From Scheffersomyces stipitis CBS 6054 (Eukaryota; Ascomycota; Pichiomycetes; Serinales; Debaryomycetaceae), in contig NC_009068.1 in NCBI RefSeq assembly GCF_000209165.1, forward strand, positions 2,914,001 through 2,978,000: a DNA stretch of 64,000 bases. The letters run 5' to 3'. A program made the translations under genes and the position numbers. The notes below the pieces were generated by a model, which saw nothing but the letters and a program-made list of their open reading frames with translations, made no database searches and was not told the origin of the DNA. Shown here piece by piece: positions 30,701 to 41,054 of this stretch (its first letter is position 1; each line of letters begins with the position of its first letter).

Positions 30701-33209
30701 GTATGTGGATCCATCGATCAAGGCTAAGATAAAGGAGGAGTTAGAAGAAGTACGTTTGTTGAAACTCGAACTCAAGAAAAAATTATCCGACCAAGATGAA
30801 ACCAGAAAGAAGCGGAACGCGAAAAGAAAATCGACTACCATTTTAGAAAAATTGGAAGCAAAATATTCTCAAGGCAAAGTCAAACCTCTTACCGCAGATG
30901 TTATAAAGGGATCAAATGAGTCTTCGGCTGACTACAAGAACAATAGAAACGTAAAGATTGGTGGTATGGACCCTGTATTTTTGAAAGAGTTGAACTCCAA
31001 GGTCAACAAGACAGCAGCTATAGACGAATCCAGTGCTGATACCACTGACTTGGAATTTCACGATTCTGTGGAAGTTCAGCCAGAGGAAAGGTCTCCTACT
31101 TCGAGTCCAAATCCAGCAGAAACGTCACAGTCGTCAACCTCTACGCCAGTGCCTGCTCCACCTCCTCCACCTCCTCCTCCTCCGCCACCTCCATTACCTC
31201 CATTATTGCAAGGCAACGTACCTTTAGCCCCTCCTCCACCACCACCTCCGCCATTTCCTACTTCTCTTGTTCAAAATGGTTCAGGAGGACCACCACCACC
31301 TCCTCCACCCCCACCGCCTCCACCTCCATTTTCACTGATGACCTCAACAAATTCTATAGCACAGTTGCCAGTGGAAAGAGAGCCTTCTCCTTTTGACAAT
31401 TTCCCCAGGCCAAAGAAAAAGTTGAAACAATTGCATTGGGAGAAAATCGATACCAAGGGTTCCAATTCTTTTTGGCAAGATACCAAGACTGATACCCTTG
31501 CCTCGGATTTGAAATCGAAAGGTGTTTTTGAGGAAATTGAATTGATCTTCGCTGCCAAAGAAATCAAGAAGTTGGCAACTAAGAAGAAAGAAGAAATTGA
31601 CAAGGTTACCTTCTTGTCGAGAGACGCTTCTCAACAATTCAGTATCAACTTACATTCATTCAATGCTTTATCTGATGATGAATTAGTCTCAAAAGTGTTG
31701 AGATGTGACAAAGACATTATCAGCAACCATGCAGTTTTGGAATTTTTTGGAAAGGAAGAGATTGTAGAGATCTCAAACACTTTGGCAAGAAACTTCGAGC
31801 CTTATTCTACTGACTATAAGGTAGATGAACCATCTAAGCCTGATAAAGATCCAAATGAGTTGCAGAGACCAGACAGAATCTACTTGGAATTGATCTACAA
31901 CTTACAACACTACTGGAAGTCAAGAATTAGAGCATTGAATATGGTTGCCAACTTTGAAAGAGACTATGATGAACTTGTCTCTAAATTGAGATCTATTGAT
32001 GAAGCGGTAGATTCAATCAAGCAGTCTAAGCATTTGAAGGGTGTGTTTGAGATTATCTTAACAGTGGGAAACTATATGAATGATTCTACTAAGCAGGCTC
32101 AAGGTTTCAAGTTAAGCTCCTTACAAAGACTTAGTTTTATGAAAGACGACAAGAATAGTATGACTTTCTTGCATTATGTCGAGAAAATTATTAGAACACA
32201 GTACCCTGAGTACTTGGAATTCATGGATGAATTGTCTAAATGTCATGACGTCAGCAAGTTTTCTATTGAAGCTGCTGCAAACGACTGTAGAGATTACACA
32301 CAATCCATCAAAAATGTTCAGAGTTCGATTGATATCGGGAATCTCAGTGACAGCACGTTGTTTCATCCCCAGGATCGTATCTTGAAGGTAGTGTTACCTA
32401 GCTTGACCCGTGCTAGTAAGAAAAGTGAATTATTGGTTGACCAATCTACTTACACAATGAAAGAGTTTGATACCTTAATGAGATACTTTGGTGAAGATCC
32501 ATCAGATACGTTTGTCAAGAACTCGTTTATTTCTAAATTCTCTAACTTCATCAAAGACTTCAAGAGGGTTCAGATAGAAAATCTCAAGAGAGAAGAAGAA
32601 ATTAGAATCTATGAACTGAGAAAGAAACTTCTTGAAACTCCACGAAGAGCTGATACAAAGGCTAGCTCTGGTGAAGAGGATGCTGATTCAGAGTCAAATG
32701 TCATGGACTCATTACTTGAAAAATTGAAGGCGGCCGGACCACCAAAAGGTGAATCGTCATCGGCTAGAAAGAGAGCTCTCATGAGGAAGCAACTAATAGA
32801 AAACCAAAAGAAGCTTAATTCTCCAACTGCAGATAAATTCGGATCTATTCCAGAAGATAGTAATGCTACAACTGGTGATGAAAACAGTTCAACTCCAACT
32901 AAGGTTGACGTTGGAAACTCGTCTGACACCGCTGATATTGACTCAGATGACCCGAGAAGTGACAGCGACCTAGGTTTCAGAGCAAGAAATCTATTGAAGG
33001 AGCTTCGAGGTGCTGGTGAGAACAGCTCTTCGGATCGTTTAACTTCAGCCCAGAAGTTCAGACAAGAAAGATTGAGAAAAAAGATCTCGACTACTGATTC
33101 CTCAAGTAGCTTAGTCGATGAAGACGGCGAACTGTCACCTTTGCCTGTCAGCGAATCTGAATCTGTTCAAGAGACTGATCAAATACCAGAGGAAAAAGTA
33201 CCGATCTGA
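27786..33209 (+). CDS. BNI1: Formin Bni1
   Basis: Bni1 nucleates and elongates linear actin cables for polarised growth and cytokinesis. The 1807-residue protein has the full formin plan: a Ser/Asn-rich N-terminus; Rho GTPase-binding and FH3 region from about residue 200 ([29 protein letters not shown]) to about 600; coiled coil around 690-770; acidic tract near 865-890; proline-rich FH1 at about 1120-1185 with three polyproline runs; FH2 at about 1210-1620 ([13 protein letters not shown], the conserved start of FH2, and [22 protein letters not shown]); and a diaphanous autoregulatory-like segment near 1725 ([12 protein letters not shown]). The FH1 runs are coded by CCT/CCA/CCG mixtures. The ATG at 27786 is used. 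MMS1-like converges from the right. Confidence 0.95.
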   Translation: MRRKPVEYNSGSPSSLNPRINDELNNSRPYKSGNENGHSHNDYPNSNTGTSDPHRASTSSFFSLRKAKDRYSAAENYSDTSSTDSASIISGGTSNSNSGTPVRRQSLGNLLSKSSHTNRSTLSTIIPTSQVTNSNHSRHASTYSISTVNPYDTATSKTSSRPNGGLSRRSTTASQSSVSSATLISKPTLSHHDPLQGQGGFYMEKPTLIFEIDRLFRELMEKRDFRSLPATAKQEMVNFSPDKKWMLIYQDALTEYQRNERMAQNKDETLTPSYFSKLLMSKNILAGQLKKLWVSLRTERISWVRTFIYDCQGDVLLLTYLLKLQQIISETDAFDINDDIFDREFNTLTALKCMMNQKLGAERVKTDVNLYVNAIAGSLLSPRIVTRNIAAETLTFMIAYYHAQDGDQSKYHKILKALDSIPSRPHFEFDNDIKNSRKKLVRKPPAPDRYKRFELWVHLVEKTVDGKGKYMNSLVGASEEFKSAVSGAKGVATSSIENHLMEYCLGTMLLINTIIDYGVDYRVRIHLRAQFKAAGLDRLFEKFRDLGYGALNQQCNNYFDKAESDEEELKSRANINENLDFDDPVALVQSLWESVKNSEAQGHFISAIQHLFLNQNEKKDNADDMVRSLRLLDGLIQNISMVHTTNDDSAMGIAINRLYSGMTTDDQFRKAVEEAKNFKKIAEEATAERDDMSRQISMGADGLIARLSNEVREQETVLQRSRRMNEELNRELEELKRKHLREKQQQELEMRELLILLNNGANINTRHVSEDGGKTTVSIRTSNEQLISRLQKQIRRRNAEYKQDNRQFGTVVEPSSRLRALRDQMDDIENMARELEMTEFETYVDPAEAEQAPVVEEIPSEPEVEESESESSEENEDDEEEDMDEPINTSPSRPVRSDDLVKLDSLRKKLSSLQSESNDIMKFNNSAMFNKQKYLAMERLRELENNFKDFNIDFNVSEEPELNDFSFDSTAEYVDPSIKAKIKEELEEVRLLKLELKKKLSDQDETRKKRNAKRKSTTILEKLEAKYSQGKVKPLTADVIKGSNESSADYKNNRNVKIGGMDPVFLKELNSKVNKTAAIDESSADTTDLEFHDSVEVQPEERSPTSSPNPAETSQSSTSTPVPAPPPPPPPPPPPPLPPLLQGNVPLAPPPPPPPPFPTSLVQNGSGGPPPPPPPPPPPPPFSLMTSTNSIAQLPVEREPSPFDNFPRPKKKLKQLHWEKIDTKGSNSFWQDTKTDTLASDLKSKGVFEEIELIFAAKEIKKLATKKKEEIDKVTFLSRDASQQFSINLHSFNALSDDELVSKVLRCDKDIISNHAVLEFFGKEEIVEISNTLARNFEPYSTDYKVDEPSKPDKDPNELQRPDRIYLELIYNLQHYWKSRIRALNMVANFERDYDELVSKLRSIDEAVDSIKQSKHLKGVFEIILTVGNYMNDSTKQAQGFKLSSLQRLSFMKDDKNSMTFLHYVEKIIRTQYPEYLEFMDELSKCHDVSKFSIEAAANDCRDYTQSIKNVQSSIDIGNLSDSTLFHPQDRILKVVLPSLTRASKKSELLVDQSTYTMKEFDTLMRYFGEDPSDTFVKNSFISKFSNFIKDFKRVQIENLKREEEIRIYELRKKLLETPRRADTKASSGEEDADSESNVMDSLLEKLKAAGPPKGESSSARKRALMRKQLIENQKKLNSPTADKFGSIPEDSNATTGDENSSTPTKVDVGNSSDTADIDSDDPRSDSDLGFRARNLLKELRGAGENSSSDRLTSAQKFRQERLRKKISTTDSSSSLVDEDGELSPLPVSESESVQETDQIPEEKVPI
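31155..31330 (+). repeat. Polyproline-coding repeats of BNI1 FH1
   Basis: Three runs of 8-15 proline codons, mainly CCT and CCA, lie within the FH1 domain. They bind profilin in formins. They are slippage-prone but in frame. Confidence 0.85.
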
Positions 33210-33297
33210 TATAGAAGATAAAGATGAATACAGAAGAGAATGTTATCTTGTCTTGATAACATAGAATAGAATTAATCAACATTGCATTATAAATATT

Positions 33298-36200
33298 TTA
33301 AAGGGTAACGTTAGATTCACAACAGATGGATATTTCTTCCAAGTCGTAGTCTATTAATGTGCCTCTGTTTCCCTTGTAATCAAAACTAGGCTTGTTGAGC
33401 GACAACAAACCAGTTCCGCTTATCTTGTTTGCAAAAGGCATTTCCAATTTCTCCACGAGATCAATCAACGGTGCTTTTCTTAATTTGGCTGTCAGCAATT
33501 TCATTTTCAAGTTAGTCAATTCTTCATCGCTTTCTGTAACTTCTCTAACTGAACTGATCTCACCATTTACTCCAATACAAAGTGCCATTTTCTTCGTATA
33601 CTTTTCGTCCTTGACCCAACAGGTGTGAAATCCTGCCGAGTATACTCTTGGAATACAATTCATTTTATAGTTTAGTCTCGTCGAACATCTGTTCTGATCA
33701 ATATCGATAATAGCAATGGAAGAATGCAACTTATCACCAGTAATGATATTGGAACCCAACTGTGCCTGATTCAAATACGAATTCAGATGCTGGTCACTTG
33801 CGACAAATACCAAAGAGTCCTTTCTGGGTTCGTTGGGACGGTAGAGGAATCTATAGATTGAATCCATCTTCGTAGAGACCAATAATTGGTTGTCCAGCTC
33901 AAGTACTATAGATGTTACTTCACTGGGTACACTAAACAAAGTCATTACTGGTTTCAATCTCTTTTCGGTCTCGTCGTAGCTGGTAGAGCAAATCGACAGG
34001 CCACTGGAGAAGATGATTTCCGATCTAACCAGGATGATATTGGTGATTGGACCAGAGTGTTCAAATGACGTAAGTTCCAAAACTTTGATTCCTGTCTGAT
34101 CATCCAGAGAGCGCCCCCTTGATATATCTACAACTTTGAAAGAGCCTTTGACAATCTTCATTTTTGATAAAGGTGGATCATTGCAGTCTTTTTCAATCGT
34201 TGATCCAATTAATATCTTCTTTGATATTCTGCCATTTCGTTTGATCGACCATACACACGCAGATGTTGGGTATTCATTATCGCTAAAAATAACTTCTTCG
34301 TCAGTTGACTTAATAGTTCCTTCTCTGTGCTTGAGCAATCTGCAATTCTTCGTATCGAAAAACTTGAGCCTGCCTCGAGGATTCAGCGAGTTAGACATGA
34401 TGATGAAAATAGAGAGATGTTCCAAGTAATAAAGCTTCTTGGCACTTTCTGGTATCACAAATTGCTTGACATTCGCTTCAGCAAACGTAGATACGCTGCA
34501 AATCAGGAGACCATCGTCTTTGATGACAGCAAAATACCTATTGGACTCATCCTTCTGTCTGAGACTAGGCAATTCGGCCATAGCCGCTATTGTGCGATCA
34601 TATTTATCATCAAAGTGGACTCTTTTGGGGTATTGTGATTCATAGGAATTAAGGAGCCATAAACTCTTTGAAAATATAAATACTAAATTCGGATCGTCAT
34701 AGGCTGGGCAAAACCTGATGTTTGTATCTGAAAGCTTTAGAAATGAATTGCAGATAACTTCCGACTGGCTCAAAGATAGGTTAATATAGAACCCATCTCT
34801 TGTACTTACAAACAACTGGTTTTTAATTAGAATGGTGTCATCTGGAATAAGTAAATCTTCCTGAGTAATGTCAGTGGCTGAATAAGGATTCAAGTTGCTT
34901 AAGGAAATTGTTATAGGAACCGTTTCTTTGTTTTCCAACTGTGATATGTCATAAATTATTATTTCACTTTCGAAAGTGCCAACCACCAAACACTTGATTG
35001 AATTAATAGTAACCAACCTCACAAATGAAGGCTGTGCGTATAAAGCAGTAGAAAATCTGAGAACTAGTATACTACCTTCGTACACATCATGTGCAGCAAA
35101 CAATAAAGGATCTATGTCATAGAGCTCTATGGCAATATTTCCAGTCGAGATTTCTTCGGTTAGGAAGACTACTGTCGTGTCCACTGAGTCACAGAGCAAG
35201 ATAAATTTCTCCATCAGTTGTTTCAGGTAAGAATCAGTTAGATCTGATATCAAGATATGTGTAGGAGTGACTTGAAAGAGTAATTGCCCTTCTTCAAGTG
35301 GTATCACTCTTGCATAAAGTGTCTCTTCATTAGTAATTAAGTTTGAATCTTCAATTTCTGCAAATGCTTCTGAACCATTTGTCTGAAATTCAAGCAACGT
35401 CGATTCAAATGTAAATGAGCATAACACAAAGTAAGTTTGATTAATTTCGAAATAAAACATATTCTTTGCTTTCCGTAATTTCTCATACGTATTACTCTTA
35501 CGAATGGCAGTGTAGCCATGTCGAAACTGGCTCAACTTCATTTTCTTGCCAATGCCAGATATCCCCCAAAGTTCTTGTTCTACTTTGTTTCTGAAAACGT
35601 TGGGTCTCTTTGAATCCACGATCTCTATATCTATTAAAGGGCACCAGTTCTTGTAGTCTTTGATTAATTTGGCTTCAGTGTAGGGTAATCTTGCAATATC
35701 ATAGCCTACTTCTTCTTTTGAATTTAGCTTGGATAGAAGCAAGTCCTTGTTGGAGCCACAATCAGAAGCGTAAATTAGGTTGTAGTCTTCTCGGCACTTT
35801 TCCAAAGAAAACACAGCAACAGGATCAGAAACTTTAATTATAGGTATCGAAGAAACAAGCTCGTTGTTGGTGATAACCAAAGAGTATATGGTACCTGAGT
35901 CTGTGGCTACAAGAACTTCGTCTGATTTTGGTCCCAATTCCGAGATTCTGAATTCGGGAACATACTTGGAAGTTGGAAATGCTGTCTCTGCTTTCCAGGG
36001 AGCAGGAATCTTCTTGAATCCATAGCATGCAGACATGATATCATGGATGGTGACTATGACAAGAGAGTCCCTATTTACAAAGAGAAAACTGGCATTCTTG
36101 GCTAAAGATATCACAAAGATCGGTATTTCAAAGCTGTTATCCAACGGAAGTGTGGATTTGGAAAAACTCTGGCCTACCCCTTCTGTGTTGGACCACGAGA

Positions 36201-37272
36201 ATAAGTTTATAACTAATCTCTTGAATTCAGTAAATGCCAACGTCAAGAAGATATTATGCTGATGGGCCTTATTGTCGTGAAAAGTATGAAACGGTTCAGC
36301 AAAACAAGAATGGAGAATTAGACCGTCAACCCCGACGTTGTAATGCTTTTTGAACAGAATTCCAGGATTGGTATGTTGAGTTTGGTAGATGCGAAAAGAT
36401 TTACTGGCAGAAGCAGAAACTACGGAAAGACCTGATCTATGGGCACTCAAGGAGTATCCAGAGCATTCTAAGGTTGGAAGAGTGAGTTCACTAGACGTAT
36501 CCCACCACTGAACTATAAAAGGCTTGAAAATAGACGTTCCATCATTTGCAATGGACTCGTTGGTCTGAAGCAGATAATCAGAGTCTTTATAGTAACGAGG
36601 TACATAGTACATTCGTATCAATAGCAAGTAGCCTGATTTCAAAGAGATGAGTAGTGAATCCTCTTCATCATTTTGATAATCGTTTTGACTACTGTTTCTG
36701 CCACTATAGTGGCATACGCCTGATACCACACACGAGTCTCTGATCTCAGTCTTGGTAGGAAAATCTATGCCATTCACCAACAAAGAGCGCAACTTCACCA
36801 ACACTTTGATTTGTCGCAACTTTGTATTATTATGGGCATCTGGAGCAGCCTGCTGTGAAGGAAGTACTTGTTCAAGGTGATTATGGTCTTTTTCAGGCTG
36901 TTGAGAGTCTTCCTTTTGCAGAAGGAACAAATCTTCATCAACCTCATCTTCGCTAAATACGTCCAATTGCGAGTCTTCTTCTTTGGGAATAAGCACCTGG
37001 TACTCTTCATCATTGAAAGAGGCACTCAGAAGACCCCGAAAAGGTTTGGCTATGTTTACCTTAAACTGGGGGAAGATATTGGTGATAATGGGAGAATGTA
37101 GAAGTGACTGTTTGATATATTGGGTCTGGGACGAATCCAGAATGGCTCCGATTTCCAGAATTGCGTCCGAGCCATTGACTGACTTGTGATTGCCAGTTTC
37201 CATGTTGAAAAACTGGCTGCGCTGGACTGAACGGGTAGAATTGTAGGCGTTTGAAGAAGAACATGTCACCAT
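33298..37272 (-). CDS. MMS1: Mms1-like DNA repair / CPSF-A superfamily protein
   Basis: The 1324-residue protein resembles Mms1, the DDB1-like adaptor of the Rtt101 cullin ubiquitin ligase that protects stalled replication forks. The pattern supporting this is in the first third: LVKLRSLLVNGIDFPTKTEI, LLISLKSGYLLLIRMYYVPR, FIVQWWDTSSELTLPTLECSGYSLSAHRSGLSVVSASASKSFRIY, as in the Mms1 N-terminal domain. The rest is a long series of short beta-strand segments, as in the WD-like propellers of the DDB1/CPSF160/Rse1 superfamily. The length is near S. cerevisiae Mms1 and Rse1/Cft1 are alternatives, though their conserved C-termini are not obvious here. The ATG at 37272 is first in frame; the ATG at residue 24 (METGNHK) is also possible. 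Confidence 0.6.
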   Translation of the reverse strand: MVTCSSSNAYNSTRSVQRSQFFNMETGNHKSVNGSDAILEIGAILDSSQTQYIKQSLLHSPIITNIFPQFKVNIAKPFRGLLSASFNDEEYQVLIPKEEDSQLDVFSEDEVDEDLFLLQKEDSQQPEKDHNHLEQVLPSQQAAPDAHNNTKLRQIKVLVKLRSLLVNGIDFPTKTEIRDSCVVSGVCHYSGRNSSQNDYQNDEEDSLLISLKSGYLLLIRMYYVPRYYKDSDYLLQTNESIANDGTSIFKPFIVQWWDTSSELTLPTLECSGYSLSAHRSGLSVVSASASKSFRIYQTQHTNPGILFKKHYNVGVDGLILHSCFAEPFHTFHDNKAHQHNIFLTLAFTEFKRLVINLFSWSNTEGVGQSFSKSTLPLDNSFEIPIFVISLAKNASFLFVNRDSLVIVTIHDIMSACYGFKKIPAPWKAETAFPTSKYVPEFRISELGPKSDEVLVATDSGTIYSLVITNNELVSSIPIIKVSDPVAVFSLEKCREDYNLIYASDCGSNKDLLLSKLNSKEEVGYDIARLPYTEAKLIKDYKNWCPLIDIEIVDSKRPNVFRNKVEQELWGISGIGKKMKLSQFRHGYTAIRKSNTYEKLRKAKNMFYFEINQTYFVLCSFTFESTLLEFQTNGSEAFAEIEDSNLITNEETLYARVIPLEEGQLLFQVTPTHILISDLTDSYLKQLMEKFILLCDSVDTTVVFLTEEISTGNIAIELYDIDPLLFAAHDVYEGSILVLRFSTALYAQPSFVRLVTINSIKCLVVGTFESEIIIYDISQLENKETVPITISLSNLNPYSATDITQEDLLIPDDTILIKNQLFVSTRDGFYINLSLSQSEVICNSFLKLSDTNIRFCPAYDDPNLVFIFSKSLWLLNSYESQYPKRVHFDDKYDRTIAAMAELPSLRQKDESNRYFAVIKDDGLLICSVSTFAEANVKQFVIPESAKKLYYLEHLSIFIIMSNSLNPRGRLKFFDTKNCRLLKHREGTIKSTDEEVIFSDNEYPTSACVWSIKRNGRISKKILIGSTIEKDCNDPPLSKMKIVKGSFKVVDISRGRSLDDQTGIKVLELTSFEHSGPITNIILVRSEIIFSSGLSICSTSYDETEKRLKPVMTLFSVPSEVTSIVLELDNQLLVSTKMDSIYRFLYRPNEPRKDSLVFVASDQHLNSYLNQAQLGSNIITGDKLHSSIAIIDIDQNRCSTRLNYKMNCIPRVYSAGFHTCWVKDEKYTKKMALCIGVNGEISSVREVTESDEELTNLKMKLLTAKLRKAPLIDLVEKLEMPFANKISGTGLLSLNKPSFDYKGNRGTLIDYDLEEISICCESNVTL

Positions 37273-37596
37273 AGTTAGTGGCTAGCTGGATCCTTCTCTT
37301 AACTGTAAACTGATAAGATGGAGAAATATAGCCAACCTGCAGATCCGGACATCAACAAGCAACTCACAGCCACCGCTTTTTACAGGTTGGCTGCGCTGAT
37401 GCAAAACTAGCCGCTGCATAGTTCAATTCTTTTCGCAGCTATTTTTGTAAATCCTTGATTTCCACCTTTTCTCTCTTCGTTCTATCACTTCCGGCTTTCT
37501 TCAATTTATAGATTGTTATAAATCATATCTTAGTATCAGATATCTTTGTTGTAACTTCAGTAGAAATACATCAAATCTGTACCTTTTCATTCTTCA
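37273..37596. promoter_or_regulatory. Divergent promoter, MMS1-like / transporter-like
   Basis: A 324-base divergent spacer with no gene. The sequence CATAGTTAG just right of the MMS1-like ATG is a near match to the recurrent word (T)TAACTATG on the other strand. Confidence 0.4.
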
Positions 37597-39866
37597 ATGG
37601 GCTTGAAAATCTACAATCTGTATGGAATCACTTCCATCGTAGCCATCTGTGGAATTCTCCTTGGAATCGAATCTTCATCATGGATGAATTTTCTCATATC
37701 AAGTCCCTTTACAAATTACTTCGGTGTAATAACAGCATGGGAAAACGCCATTGTCATGTCTAGCAATGGTATTGGTGCAGTTGGTACTTATTACCTCTTG
37801 GATTTTTTTGAATCATACTGTGGCAGTAATACTAACTATTTATAGTTGGTTGTGTTATTTGTGGAATCTACTGTGATGCTTTAGGCTGTATCAGCAGCTT
37901 CCAGTTAGCTGGTGGTTTCTGGGTTGGGGGTTCTCTTGTTTCCTGTTTTCTGAGTTACATCTATATGGTGGTAATTGGAAGATTAATAAAAGGTTTGGCT
38001 ATGGGAATACTTTCTTCCTTGATTCCAGTTTATGTGGCAGAAACAATCGTCAAGAAAGCATCTTCTATATCGTTTGTTCAGTTAAATGCAGCAATCTCTG
38101 GTTTGGCAATGTACTATATTGCATACTTCTTTCCTGTCTTGATGCCAAACGAGTACTCCTTTCGTTTCGCCTGGGCTATAGAAGCACTACCAGCTATAGC
38201 AATATTTATCTTAAGCTTCTTCTTGCCAGAGTCTCCCAAATGGTTAGCAACAAAGTCAAGATGGGGGCAGGCTGCAAAAAACTTAGACAAAATAAAAGCA
38301 TACCAGAATGGAAAACCTCAGGAGAAAACTAATCGTGATGATCGTGAATATGTCCTTCGAGCATACACTTCTGGACCAGAAATTCGAAACTCTTCATATG
38401 ACAAAATTTTTGGCAAGAAGTATTGGAAACACACTGTTCTGGGAATCTCAACTCAAGTATTTGTGCAGCTAACTTCTGTTCAGGTGCTAATGAACTACTT
38501 TCTATTCATCTGTGAACTATGTGGAATTGAAGAACACAGCCTAATCTTTGTATCGTCGGCTCTGAATGTTGTTCAAGTAATTTTCACTTTGGTTCCTTTG
38601 TTCATCTTGGACAACACTAGAAGACGAGACAGTTTGACTTTTGGTTTAATCATATTGAGTGTTTCGTTCCTCGCACTTTTTATCATAATTCTTACTTTTG
38701 GTGAGCACTTTACTCACGAAGGATTCGACTTGCTCTTTCGCTTCGAGATGTTTGATGAACCAGCTTCTGCAGTACTTGCAATTTTCTTATTTATTAATGC
38801 TGTTTACTCTTCAACTGTTCTTTCAGCCAGTTGGCTCTATGCTGGAGAATTATTTCCAGGTCCAGCTAGAGCTAAAGGTGCTTCAATATGTATGTGTGCT
38901 TCGTGGATGGTAAATACTACGATGGGCCTCGTTCTTCCAATACTATTCAAGTATATTGGCCCATGGACTTTTGCCACATTGGCTTTGTTTTCTTTTGTGG
39001 GCGGAATAGCACTAATGTTTCTCCCTGAAACTAGAGATTTGGGCGAATATGAGTTATACTCAATATTCAATTTTAATAATGAGCCATTTCCTCGCCAGAA
39101 GTTGGTCTCTGATAAAAAGAAAAAGAAATCTAAAGAAGCTATCCTGGGCCTTGAAAGTAAAGAAGCAGTTGTAAATAAGCCCCAATTTGAACATGCTCTT
39201 ACATATGAACAACAGCAAGGAAATGGAAAGGTTCAATTAGAATCTCTGACAGGTGGTTTTACCACCAGCCCGACATCCGAAACAGTAACTGAAATAGAAA
39301 CTGGAGTTGAGCTTGAAACTGCTAGAGAATATATGAAACCGTTCTCCTCAGAAACTAATTCAGCACTAAGACAAGAAACAGATCCGGACTCATCTCAGGT
39401 GGAGGATATACTTGATATTTATACTTCCGGTGGAGCCCTCGATGAAGAAGATGCTATCAGCCCAAATACTTACTATTCTAGTGATTGGTCTCAAGGGTAT
39501 CAAGGAGTTCAAGGTGCTGCTACCACTGACAATTATGAAGAAGAAGAAGAAGAAGAAGCACCTGCTAAAATTTCTTTAATATCCTCAAAAAGCTCTACTA
39601 GAGAAAGCACTATGAAACCTCCACAGTCAGGTAATGCGTACTTTCATGCAAACAGGGAAGGTTCGCCTATCAAAGCAGGACTCACCTACGAGCCTACTAC
39701 TTTTTTACAGTTTGACAGTTTGCGTGTTGCACTGCGAACTAATATTCTAGATAGAAAAAAGTCTGAAGCCAAATTGAGGGAGAATGCCAACTCTACTTTT
39801 CCCAAAGGAGGAGTTTTCATTAGTTCTATATCCAAAAGTAAAATGGCTGCGAAAACAACCCCATAA
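37597..39866 (+). pseudogene. Sugar-transporter-like gene with broken reading frame and long C-terminal tail
   Basis: Two overlapping frames together encode a divergent MFS sugar transporter of the Hgt/Snf3 type. The first (37597-37845, 82 aa) covers TM1-2; the second is open from 37836 to 39866 and continues at once with the TM3-5 region (VGCVICGI, VVIGRLIKGLAMGILSSLIPVYVAE), then FLPESPKWLATKSRWGQA and FLPETRDLGEYEL after TM12. A single one-base shift in the 37833-37845 overlap would join them. The usual GRR/GRK motif in the TM2-3 loop is degraded to GSN. About 270 residues of hydrophilic tail follow TM12, long for a transporter and reminiscent of glucose sensors, but I see no known sensor motif. 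A spliced model is the alternative (see findings). The codon use is less biased than that of its neighbours. Confidence 0.6.
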
Positions 39867-40017
39867 AAAAGGTCAAGAATATCAAGCTCTGTGGCACGTG
39901 ACACGGATTGACGATCCTGTAATCAAGCTTTCTACTGCGACTCAACTCAAATTGAATCTACTGTTTATTCCAAAGAGCCATCTAAATCCCTAACTAGCAC
40001 TGCTTGATCCTGCAACA

Positions 40018-41054
40018 ATGGCTTCTTATAATACTTTGCCGGTTGAGGTAAGTTTTTCCCGTCTTGAATCGCTTTTAATTTCAATTATTAATAGAAAATA
40101 CTATAAATTAATCAAAAGATATACTAACTAAGTTGTAGCCTTCACTACTTGACGAGGACAATCTAATTCAACCAGATGGTACGCATGTTTTGCTTTCAAC
40201 TGTCCTTTAGGAATATCTTCATTTACAATACTAACATTCTTTCAGAAATGACAGCTCAGCCATATACGATTCCGGATTCGTCTCCAGCTCCATTCCTGGA
40301 GCCATTACAGCCGAGTGTTAACAAAAGTCAGGCTACGTCAGCAAAATCACATATGTTTCAGATTAACTTCTATCGATCGTATTTTAATCTTGACACCGAT
40401 ACATTTTTGCAGAAGATACAGAGAGCTTCCAACCCTCTCAACAGTGCTTTTGCTGGAGATGAGGACACAGACGAAGTGACAGAATTGTATGGCTTTTTCT
40501 GGATAACAGGAACATTAATTTTCTTGATGTTTGTCAGTGCCACAGGATCTAATATCTTAGCGAATTGGCTTCATTCCGATCCGGAAAACAAGCCATACGA
40601 GTACAGTTTTGAATTGCTCTCGAAATCAATCTTTTTGTTCTATGGTTACAATCTAGTAGTACCATTGATTCTTTATTTAGGCACAGCTTTTTTGTTGAAG
40701 TTTCCCAACACGCTTCCGTTGACGAAGGTGATCTCTATCTACGGCTACACGAACATCTTGTGGTTCCCCATTACTGCCATCAACTTCCTAATCGTGGTTT
40801 TCATAAGCAACAAGAAACACCATTTGATGCTTAATTTCTTAGAATGGATCATAGTACTTATCAGTGGTACCATCACTGGCTTAAGCAATATCACCAAGTT
40901 GAGTGGCGTAATCCACAAGAATTGTTTGTTGCTAGCAGATGGCGATGCCAGCTCTGCTAATAGACAGTATATGACCATTATAGGTCTTTTGGTGATCGCT
41001 CATGCCTTGTTCACCATACTTGTCAAGATTAGCTTCTTTGGAATTAAAGTGTAG
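40018..41054 (+). CDS. Yip1-domain Golgi membrane protein, two introns
   Basis: The gene has three exons, 40018-40047, 40139-40178 and 40246-41054, coding for 292 residues. The two first exons are tiny (10 codons, then 13 codons and one base) and give MASYNTLPVE and PSLLDEDNLIQPD, joined to EMTAQPYTIPDSS. About five membrane segments follow from residue ~110 (GFFWITGTLIFLMFVSATGSN, LFYGYNLVVPLILYLGTAFLL, IYGYTNILWFPITAINFLIVV, WIIVLISGTITGLS, TIIGLLVIAHALFTILVKISF). The YGYTNILWFP stretch is typical of the Yip1 domain, in proteins that bind Rab GTPases on ER-Golgi vesicles. Closest S. cerevisiae relatives would be Yip4 or Yip5; I cannot choose. Without splicing the acidic N-terminus is lost and a start within intron 2 would be used, which is less plausible. 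Confidence 0.75.
40048..40138 (+). other. Intron 1 of the Yip1-domain gene
   Basis: This 91-base intron has donor GTAAGT, branch TACTAAC at 40122-40128 and acceptor TAG ending at 40138. Confidence 0.88.
40179..40245 (+). other. Intron 2 of the Yip1-domain gene
   Basis: This 67-base intron has donor GTACGC, branch TACTAAC at 40229-40235 and acceptor CAG ending at 40245. The donor is a non-consensus but plausible variant. Confidence 0.8.

Noticed and set aside
30311..30841. 176-codon frame antisense to BNI1
   Set aside because: It is the low-complexity shadow of the acidic and coiled-coil region of BNI1 (Ser-rich on the other strand).
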